A DNA stretch of 64,000 nt from Antedon mediterranea (lineage: Eukaryota; Echinodermata; Crinoidea; Comatulida; Antedonidae). The stretch covers positions 7,378,001-7,442,000 of the forward strand of contig NC_092679.1 of the NCBI RefSeq assembly GCF_964355755.1, given 5' to 3'. A program made the position numbers and the translations under genes. Positions 48,701 through 60,700 of the stretch are shown here, one piece after another. Position 1 is the first letter of the stretch. Every line of letters begins with the position of its first letter. The notes under the pieces are model-generated. The model had not been told where the DNA came from, ran no database searches, and saw only the letters and a list, made by a program, of their open reading frames with translations.

Positions 48701-51700
48701 AAGCAGAAAAAAAGAAATTTTCCAAGCAAACAGAATACTGACTAACCATAATTTACTTACCCTGCTAATAACCATAATTCTTTTAACACTTTCTGCAAGT
48801 TTTTGGCTTCTTTACAGTACATATCATCACTTTCTTCTTCAAATAAACTTCCATCATCTATTAATTTATAAAAGAAGTATATATAAAGATAACCTTTATG
48901 TGATATTCTTTAAGATGTGAGATAAGGAAGGGTGGTAATACTCCTCCTGGAAGAGAAAGATAGTCATGCTGAAATGGTAGCATTTAAAGCAGTGAAGTGT
49001 CATGCACTAATATAATAACAAGCTTTTGTTTTGGCCAGTAGACGAATGTTAACAGACCAAATGAGAATTACGTTCCTCAACCTTCACAATCTGATGAATT
49101 ACTCGCTTTTTAAAAAAAACAATTATGATTGAAAGAAAAGCTCACTATTATATGTCCTATCAATTGCCCAAAGATTAAGGAAGCTTTCTACTGAATGACT
49201 GACAACCAATGCATGTCATGTTAATGCAGGGACATTGTGATGCATTTCCTCGTCCAACCGGTTTTATGGTTTCTAGGTTCGGGTGACCAACAACGATCGT
49301 TGCGTATCAAAAGCCCTATTGATAAACAGTTGTAATATCTTGTATCTTACCTTCTGGCAAATCACAAGTCAACAGAATCTGCGTGAGATGCCCTAAGAAA
49401 GCAAGTTTCATGATGTGTCCGTTAACGATTGGATCGGTACACACAGCGGCATTCTGCAGCTCTTCCTGCGTGTCCTTAAGCACAGGCATTGAAAAGCATA
49501 GGCTTACCAGCAGTGTAAATATATCAACATCTAAGATACTAGGCCCAGCTTGACTTGTTGGAAGTAACACTGCAATGAAAATAAGGGAGAGAAAATAATC
49601 TGATGAAAGGAACATATTCCTCAATCAGTCAGTGGGCTGCCTCTCACAAGTTTTGATTTCACCCCTCTTACGCTCTGTCTACACTATCAAACTAGTTTCA
49701 CAAAAAAGTGTGATGTGCTCAAATATGGTAGTGATATGCTTAAATATGGTATTGATATGACATCATCATAAATGGGCACATCACATTTTTTTGTCAGAGA
49801 AAGTTTACACAAATTATTGTACTTCATTATTTATGAATTTAAACGTTGCTTTTGACTTGACTTTTCTAACAGTACACAATGAGGTACCAACAGCTAAATC
49901 AATACTAGGTTATAAAGATGCTTTTAATGGCTAGATCCATAACATAACTTTCATAAAAAGGTTTACCATTTAACAGCCTGATGAGATGTGCTCGCACATG
50001 TTGATGGTTATACACACGGATACCTTCGGCTCCTAGTCTTACCAAAGCATCAAAACAATCAGCCTGTCTACTTGGAAGTGATCCAAACAATGGCTTCTCC
50101 TCAACGCGAAGATAAAGCTCTGAATATAAAGAGAAACAGATAGCAATATTATACAACAACCTATACCAAATTCAACAATGTCATCAAATCCCATTCAAAT
50201 ATTACATAGCATAAAATGCAGACTAACGTAGAAGTATTTCATTATTAAAAGATACATTGTTCACTGTAAAAAAATTTCTTTTTTGTTGAATACTTATGCC
50301 AATTTAACATCACATAATGGTTTTGTCTTTATGTAAGTGAAATCATATTTTTGTTCTGTTTTATTTTATGAAAGTAAAATGGTCTATTCAAATCTGATTT
50401 TATTAATCTTCATTTTTCATGGTTTTTTTCTACAGCTAAAACTACAGCAATTAGAAAATCTAACCTGCTGTTTGGATAGTGTAGGCTACAGCTTCCCAAC
50501 ACATGATTGGTATGCGTTTATTAGTATCATCAGGCATCACATTCAAACCAACCTAAAAGAAAGAACATTAGATGTGTCATCCCTTCTGAAGTATCAACCT
50601 AAACATAAAGACCTTGTTAAGTACACGTCTTATTTGTAGCTTACTTACCGTGTAAATGGACATGGAAAATGTCTTCAACATTTCAGTTTTGTCAACTGGT
50701 GGATGTCTGTAAAAATTAAAAACAAATAGTTTACATTGTGGAATATAGTAGTAAAACAAAATAAGAATACTGAAAGTAAGATTGAGGTATTGATCTTACT
50801 TTGTACTTGATTGTTGGTTGAAACTTAGTAATCGCCAAACTTCAGAACTTGAGAATCCACTGGTGCTCTTAGAACTAAAAGGTCTTTTATGATCTGAAAT
50901 AAAAAAAGAAACAAAATGTTTGCTATTAACTCAAATATTAATAAGTAAGAAATGTATATTAAAGGTATGCATTTGAATGAACTATAAACCCTAATGATGA
51001 AATTAACTATTTATACATTTCTGAGTTGAGAACTTTTCTATATCAAAGAAGTATTATTTTACAACTAAATAGTTAACTAGGTCAAACTCCTCAAAATGAC
51101 TGCAGTACAATAAAGTACACTTTGATTGACTTTGTGTTGGAGTTGACTCTCTAGTTTTAACATAGTAACTCTACCGTTTATTCAGAACATTGGTTTTCAA
51201 ATCAAACTCACCATCTTTTTTCTGTTTAGCAGGAGTCTCATCTGTTGCTGTGGTGGTATCCATCTCGCGTTCTGCCTTCTCCTTGGCTGCTTTATCTTCC
51301 TTGAGCACACCCCCTATCGTTTTTATAAGCTGTTCAAGACTACTACATGCTTTACTGTAATAAGATAATTATAAGTACAAAGTTATAGTTATTCAGGCAC
51401 AGCAAAGTGCATTATATACTGTTAGTAATCCAAAGACAAAATATTGAAAAAATGACAATACTGTGGGCATCAGTGGTTAGACCTCAATGGAGATACAAAT
51501 AAAATAAGCACAGAAAAATGAACATGCTGTGGGTATCTGTGGTTAGATCTCAATGGAGAATAAAGAGAATAAAATAAGCAAAAAACTAATCAAACAATAA
51601 AGAAAAAAAAAACAGTCAGAAAGAAATTGTAGAGCTTTAGGGTAAAACTTAACCTTTCCTAAGTATGTTACTGTTACTCTTATATTTTATGTAATAATGT

Positions 51701-54700
51701 ACAAAGAAGTCTCTTTGTCTGATTTGGCCACTCTGATATATATTATTTATATAGATTTATATGGAAGACAACTAGTATATTGTATATGATTTACCTTTTG
51801 TTAACCGGTTTAATTTGAGGAAGAAGTGTTATAACAGTGTTGCCTACAGTTTCACAGAGTGGGCACAGGAACTCATTCCTGCTCAAATCATAGCTGAGGT
51901 GACGTCGGAATCGACCTGACCTTTTGTTCTCTTTGGCAACTAGTGAATCAGTGTATCTGAAAACAAATGTTTACATGATTTCAATCACTGTATGGTTATA
52001 TACTGTGGGTATAATAATAATAACCCCTATTTATTTGTTTTGCACCTTGTAAATGCAATAAATATAACCTGCCATCAAATCTTACATTTGCCAACAAGTA
52101 GCATGCATAATGTGACCACAACTGCTCACGTGTGTTCCCCAATAAAGGTCAGTTGACTTCAACAGGGGGTCAAATGAATCTGAAACAACAAACATCAAAT
52201 ATTGTATGCCCCAACTGAAAATTTGTCTTAATATTTATTATATACTATCGTGATAAATATTATACTATTAATAAATTAATAATGTATCTTAGGCAAGAAG
52301 CTTTGCTTATGTTTCCCTCTCTCCACCCAGGTGTATAAATGGGTACCTGGTTAGGTCAAAGCACAGACTGCACTGATTCCTGGCTTCAACATTATGGAAG
52401 TATGTTTCCATGCTTGTTTGATCAAAATAACTGGGGCAATAATGTGAACATAAATATATATGGAATTTGTGTTATATAAATTATTATTATTACATTAAAA
52501 CAAAACACTTACCTTTATCAACAATTTTCTTGTCTCTGGCTCTTGACAATACAGATGATCTATAAAAAAAAAAAAGATTACACACTGAGTCATTTGGGTC
52601 CCTATCAATGGATTTGGTTCTTTTTAGAGAAAATTATGTTTGTCTGAGATTTTCTGGTATTTCAGTTTGGGAAAGTAAAAACACTGTACAAATATTTGTA
52701 TATATTTACCGTTGAATAAAAGCAGTTAGAACCATAACAGGAGCAGCATGTTTGATCAACTCTTCTTCCTGACATAAGATGCACGTTACTTGTGAGGGCT
52801 CAACCTCTGAGACAGTTGTGTGCTCTGGGCCTAGAGCTATTGCATATGACACCGGCCCATCACTGCAGTGTAAAAAGGTTTTTTTTTTAATTCAGTGATG
52901 GCTAATTATCATCATCATTTATAATGATTAATTATGTAAAATCAACTGTTATTTATTATTAATAATAAGCAGAAATATAACAGGGCATTTTATTAGAATC
53001 CAAACAGTCTTTAATTTTAGTTCAGAAATCAGTACAACAATTATTATAGGTTGACAAATAGATGATAAATCTTAAGTTATGCAAATAGAAGCTTGAAAAA
53101 CAACCCAGCCAAAATAGTGAATTTACCAACATGTTGTTGCAGTACATCAAAAAAGTTGTAGAGGTGAAGTGAATTGAACATTTGCGTTATAACTTAAGTG
53201 AATTGAACATTTGCGTTATAACTTAAGTGAATTGAACATTTGCGTTATAACTTAAGTGAATTGAACATTTGCATTATAACCTTACTCAACATCCATTGAA
53301 ATGAATTGAACATTTGCATTATAACTTACTCAACATCCATACTTGTCGTGGATGACTTCCTGTCACTTTGTGAACTTGAAACCTCAAACAAATTTGGATT
53401 CTTCTTGATAAACGACTTCTGCATGTTTGACATTTGTGCCATTATACGTTTTCTTCGCTCTTGCGCCAACTGTGCTTTGGTTTTCTTTTCCTCTTCTTTT
53501 TTACTGTTGTCAACGGAAGGCACGTCAGGCTGCGGACTTGTTCCACAGGTTCCTTTGAGTTTCAAAACCTCTGACAATTTCTAACAAAGAATATGAAAGT
53601 GATAAAACAACGCTTTTTTACAGTTTACATAATGTACATACGTACGATATTAATATGGTTTAATTTAGTAAAACATAATATAAATAAAATAAATGTACCT
53701 CCAACACCCATTGCACAAGGTCTTTGTACACTTCAATACGTTGATTACCAACCAATGCTTGTAGATTTTGTATTAAGCTAGGATTGCCTTTAAAAAAGGA
53801 GGAAAAGAGAGATTTATGGGTAGCACATAGATGTATTATACATCTAGAGAATCAACTGTGTTGGAGTTAACTCTAGTTTTTTAATAAGATAAGATAAAAC
53901 TTTAATAACCTTATGGTCTAGTATTACGTTGTTAAATTTACATAAAACACTCAGTTATTCAATTCAAATAACAAGGTACAGTATCTTTATTAGTATACCA
54001 TGTTTGTATGGCAGTTATTTCATGGTGAATTGAACTCTGACCTTTTAAAGCCTTTGCAGTGAACTGGAAATTCCCTGACTTGTGATACAATCGCTCTTCT
54101 TCCAGTAGTGCTAAGCCGGTCAGATAGAGAGCCTAAAAGAAAGTGGCATTGTTTTATGAAGTATGTTGTATCCAGATTTATTTAACAACATCCAATAACT
54201 AATGTAACTAAGAATGAACTCACCTTGTGTGCAAGACTCTCTGACCAGAACTTACTGGTTGCAGTTCTTGCAAGCGTTGTGCTGACTATGTGCACGAATA
54301 CATCACAATCAAGCAATCGTACTATGTTGCTATAGTTTGCACATAGAGAAGGGGGCAAGGGTGGTGCCATGGCGGTAACTACAAAAAAAAAAACCAAAAT
54401 ATTATTTAGACAAATGTAAAAACCAGAAATAGACTACATAAGTCTGATTGAGGTTCAAACAATATAGAAATCAACTTATATATAAATCATACTGTAAATT
54501 ACAGAAACAGTGCTCATATTCGGAACATGATCTCATAATCGCGTTGAGCATAGCTCATTGGCGAAAGTATTTTTTTTAGTTGTATGAACCTTGTAGCAAA
54601 GACATAATATCCACACACACACAAAGTAGTAAAGTAAATAAAGGTAGTTAATTTGCCACAATTTATTTAAAGATTTGCAAACAATAATTACAGTGCATAT

Positions 54701-57700
54701 ACTTGCTAGTGTGTGTGCTACATCTTACTTAGTCTCAACTTACCTTCTAAAGACTTGACTTGGCAAGTTTTCCTTGCCTTTCTTTGATATTCTTCTGACT
54801 GAAATTGAAAAAGAAAATTACAGTATCATCATGTTGAACAAGTAGGATTTGAAAATTGATCCCGATCAGGTCTATTCGGAATTCACACTATTGAAACAAC
54901 ATTCCAATTTGGTTTAGGCTCTATTACAATTAGCATCCTGCAACTTAAAATGAATGAATAGCATGTACTAATCATACCTACACACTGGCCACTACTATGT
55001 ACTAATCATACCTACACACTGAGGGCCACTACTATGTACTAATCATACCTACACACTGAGGTCCACTACTATGTACTAATCATACCTACACACTGGCCAC
55101 TTCTATGTACTACCTGTAATCATACCTACACACTGAGGGCCACTACTATGTACTAATCATACTTACACACTGAGGGCCACTACTATGTACTAATCATACC
55201 TACACACTGAGGGTCACTACTATGTACTAATCATACCTACACACTGAGGGCCACTACTATGTACTAAATCATACCTACACACTGGCCACTACTATGTACT
55301 AATCATACCTACACACTGAGGGTCACTACTATTTACTAATCATACCTACACACTGAGGGCCACTACTATGTACTAAATCATACCTACACACTGGCCACTA
55401 CTATGTACTAATCATACCTACACACTGAGGGTCACTACTATTTACTAATCATACCTACACACTGAGGGCCACTACTATGTACTAATCATACCTACACACT
55501 GAGGGTCACTACTATGTAATAATCATACCTACACACTGAGGGCCACTACTATGTAATAATCATACCTACACACTGAGGTCCACTACTATGTACTAATCAT
55601 ACCTACACACTGAGGGCCACTACTATGTACTAATCATACTTACACACTGGCCACTACTATGTACTAATCATACCTACACACTGAGGGCCACTACTATGTA
55701 CTAATCATACCTACACACTGGCCACTACTATGTACTATAAATCATACCTACACACTGAGGTCCACTACTATGTACTAATCATACCTACACACTGAGGTCC
55801 ACTACTATGTACTAATCATACCTACACACTGGCCACTACTACGTACTAATCATACCTACACACTGAGGGCCACTACTATTTACTAATCATACCTACACAC
55901 TGAGGGCCACTACTATGTACTAATCATACCTACACACTGGACTACTACTATGTACTAATCATACCTACACACTGAGGGCCACTACTATTTACTAATCATA
56001 CCTACACACTGAGGGCCACTACTATGTACTAATCATACCTACACACTGAGGGCCACTACTATGTACTAATCATACCTACACACTGGCCACTACTATGTAC
56101 TAATCATACCTACACACTGGCCACTACTATGTACTAATCATACCTACACACTGGCCACTACTATGTACTAATCATACCTACACACTGAGGGTCACTACTA
56201 TGTACTAATCATACCTACACACTGGCCACTACTATGTACTAATCATACCTACACACTGGCCACTACTATGTACTAATCATACCTACACACTGGCCACTAC
56301 TATGTACTAATCATACCTACACACTGAGGGCCACTACTATTTACTAATCATCCCACACACTGAGGGCCACTACTATGTACTAATCATACCTACACACTGG
56401 CCACTACTACGTACTAATCATACCTACACACTGAGGGCCACTACTATTTACTAATCATACCTACACACTGAGGGTCACTACTATGTACTAATCATACCTA
56501 CACACTGGCCACTACTATGTAATAATCATACCTACACACTGAGGTCCACTACTATGTACTAATCATACCTACACACTGAGGGCCACTACTATGTACTAAT
56601 CATACCTACACACTGAGGGCCACTACTATGTACTAATCATACCTACACACTGGCCACTACTATTTACTAATCATACCTACACACTGGCCACTACTATGTA
56701 CTAATAATACCTACACACTGGCCACTACTATGTCACTACTTACTTTGGATTTATCTGCTCTAGTGTAGTGGTAGAAATATGGGCTATAATGAGTCAGAAA
56801 TCTTTGGTTCAATTCATAAATTCCTCTGCCAGTTGTACCAGATTTTCTGAAATATAAACATAACAAAAATTAAACGTTCATGGTGTAACTTTCAAAAGTT
56901 TTTCCTAATGAATAATTTATCTTCGTCAGAAAATCAAATCTGTTAGGTTACATGCTTCACAAACTAAAAAAAACTCACATCATTGGATATACACTTATTT
57001 TCAAACGGCAAATAGATTCAAAACATTGCATACTGTGGGTCTACATAGTTACAACATACTTACTTGAAAACCCCCACTAAATTCACAACATCTTCTGCAC
57101 CTGTCTCTTCTTGGGCCTGCAAAATCCATCAAACATTGTACAAATAAAAGGCAAAAAGCAAGTAACAACACCTCATTTAAGAGGCCCTTTAACTTACTTG
57201 AAATTGGCAACGAGGTTAATGACCTTGTCCATGCCTGTTTCATGATGGTACTGAAACATAAGTAGATTAGCTCACTGTGTGTATATACAATTGCATAATA
57301 AATAAGGGAATCCCAATTTTGAATTGGGAATTCCCATTTAATTCCTGTTCTATGACACAATGAGCTATATTCAATACTGCCAGTGAAACCATAAACCTTT
57401 CCTAATTTAATAAATACAGTTAGTATCCTACACAGTTCCACTACTAAAAATTAGTCTCAAAAACAGATTAATTCATTTATATGGTACATTATTTGTTTGT
57501 TCTTTATTAGCTTGCTTAAAGTAACAAATTCAGAATAGACTGCCATTTAAGGGATGATTCTCTTATATTGATTACCTCCTCGTCTCAAAATAATTAAATA
57601 CATTTTAAATTAGAAGATATTCAGTAACAATTTTAGAATGGATCATTCCATTTTGTTGAATGGGTTGTTTACTTACATCTTCTGGTAAGGATTTGTTGAT

Positions 57701-60700
57701 TTCACTATGAGCCATTGGTGACATACACAGCTGGTGGATTACTTCACGCTTCACTCGATCCGTGTCCGATATCTCACCAACCCCGACTACATAACGCTCA
57801 CCTTTTATGGTCAGGTATCAAACAGATGTAATACATTATTATGTTTATTATTGTTTTATTATTTATTTATCTATTCTATAGATTAATTGTTTATATATTT
57901 CTAATTAGAGATATTTATACTTTTTGTCTAGACGTAACATTCTTAGGTTATTGTTATTTCGTTTGTTTTGTTGTTTTTTTATTTACATGAATGTAACACC
58001 TCTATTATTGGTGAATTTGTTGGTTGAAAAAAATATGGACTTACAAACAATAATAATAAGCAATTCCAGAAACTCCTTGAGCAAAGTAACATAACGCTGT
58101 CTAGCTTGTACTTCCTAAAAGTATAAAACACAAATATTATTAATGAATTGTTTTTATCACTGTCACATTCTTTATTATTAAAGATGTATTGTCCCTTTGA
58201 CTAATTAAAAAAAAGTTTAATCTTTTTATATTTCGAAAAAAAGTGGTTCATTTTGAAGTATCATAATAGTTATTAACTTTCACCAAAAATTAGTTGAAAA
58301 AAAATATTTTAACCGAAATACGGACATTTTTTTGTTCAAAAAATAACTTTGACTTCCAGTCAAAGTTTTCGATCTCATAATGCAACAGGCTTGTTTGGCT
58401 ACTCTGTATGCATAATCATAAAACTTCCTCGCATTCTGTGTGAAAACACCTTCTCAACCGCGACAAGTTGTAAACAATCCTAATTAGCATCATGCATAAT
58501 GCATACTCGTAGTTTGAAATCTTTGTTTACTTTCACTCGTGACGATTTTCCAGATGAAATGTAAACAAATTAATTTACCTGTTAATTAAGTAAACTTGTT
58601 GTTTTTGCCTCGAATTTTCAGCTTAAAGTAAATAACTTTAATATTACCTTGATATGGCCAATTTATATTTAGAATACTTTTTTTTCATTTTTTGTGTTTC
58701 AAGGGACAATACATCAGGCAGCTGATAGAGCACTATCTTTAATATCACCATTGCCACTAATGACGGTGGTGATGATATTAGTGGTGGTTGTGATCGTGGT
58801 GGTGATGGTTGTGATCGTGGTGGTTGTGATTGTGGTGGTGGTGGTTGTGATCGTGGTGGTGATGATTGTGATCATGGTGGTTGTGATCGTGGTGGTTGTG
58901 ATCGTGGTGGTGATTAGATTACATAAGATTACAAACAACTTACATCTGCTGATAGGGCCTGTGTATTGTACTGCCTATCCATGCATTGAACAAGATCAAA
59001 TCGATTCAACACAGTAATTAAGAACTCATCAGGTGATACTAAGGCAGCTGATGTCTGAAAAATGCAATAAACAAATATAGATTTCTATATCTTACTAGGT
59101 AGAACTTTAAGTCATAATCATTTAATTAATTTTGATACCAAACAATTAATGAAATCAAGGTTCACTCAAAGTAAATACCAAAAATGTGTAGAATCATATA
59201 CAATAGAACCCATATAAAGTGGACACCTTCAGGACCCTGCAAAGGGTTCCCTGAATAGAACCCATATAAAGTGGACACCTTCAGGACCCTGCAAAGGGTT
59301 CCCTGAATAGAACCCATATAAAGTGGACACCTTCAGAACCCTGCAAAGGGTTCCCTGAATAGAACCCATATAAAGTGGACACCTTCAGGACCCTGCAAAG
59401 GGTTCCCTGAATAGAACCCATATAAAGTGGACACCTTCAGGACCCTGCAAAGGGTTCCCTGAATAGAACCCATATAAAGTGGACACCTTCAGAACCCTGC
59501 AAAGGGTTCCCTGAATAGAACCCATATAAAGTGGACACCTTCAGAACCCTGCAAAGGGTTCCCTGAATAGAACCCATATAAAGTGGACACCTTCAGAACC
59601 CTGCAAAGGGTTCCCTGAATAGAACCCATATAAAGTGGACACCTTCAGAACCCTGCAAAGGGTTCCCTGAATAGAACCCATATAAAGTGGACACCTTCAG
59701 AACCCTGCAAAGGGTTCCCTGAATAGAACCCATATAAAGTGGACACCTTCAGAACCCTGCAAAGGGTTCCCTGAATAGAACCCATATAAAGTGGACACCT
59801 TCAGAACCCTGCAAAGGGTTCCCTGAATAGAACCCATATAAAGTGGACACCTTCAGGACCCTGCAAAGGGTTCCCTGAATAGAACCCATATAAAGTGGAC
59901 ACCTTCAGAACCCTGCAAAGGGTTCCCTGAATAGAACCCATATAAAGTGGACACCTTCAGAACCCTGCAAAGGGTTCCCTGAATAGAACCCATATAAAGT
60001 GGACACCTTCAGAACCCTGCAAAGGCTTCCCTGAATAGAACCCATATAAAGTGGACACCTTCAGGACCCTGCAAAGGGTTCCCTGAATAGAACCCATATA
60101 AAGTGGACACCTTCAGGACACTGCAAAGGGTTCCCTGAATAGAACCCATATAAAGTGGACACCTTCAGGACCCTGCAAAGGGTTCCCTGAATAGAACCCA
60201 TATAAAGTGGACACCTTCAGGACCCTGCAAAGGGTTCCCTGAATAGAACCCATATAAAGTGGACACCTTCAGGACCCTGCAAAGGGTTCCCTGAATAGAA
60301 CCCATATAAAGTGGACACCTTCAGGACCCTGCAAAGGGTTCCCTGAATAGAACCCATAAAAAGTGGACACCTTCAGGACCCTGCAAAGGGTTCCCTGAAT
60401 AGAACCCATATAAAGTGGACACCTTCAGGACCCTGCAAAGGGTTCCCTGAATAGAACTCATATAAAGTGGACACCTTCAGGACCCTGCAAAGGGTTCCCT
60501 GAATAGAACCCATATAAAGTGGACACCTTCAGGACCCTGCAAAGGGTTCCCTGAATAGAACCCATATAAAGTGGACACCTTCAGGACCCTGCAAAGGGTT
60601 CCCTGAATAGAACCCATATAAAGTGGACACCTTCAGGACCCTGCAAAGGGTTCCCTGAATAGAACCCATATAAAGTGGACACCTTCAGGACCCTGCAAAG

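Noticed and set aside
50337-50639. 100-codon plus frame with an apparent acceptor
   Set aside because: The minus strand here holds two in-phase UBR exons (50552-50465 and the nearby 50706-50649) with family matches; the plus frame matches nothing.
58694-59017. Valine-rich plus frame and threonine-rich minus frame
   Set aside because: They are translations of the GTGGTGATG simple repeat.
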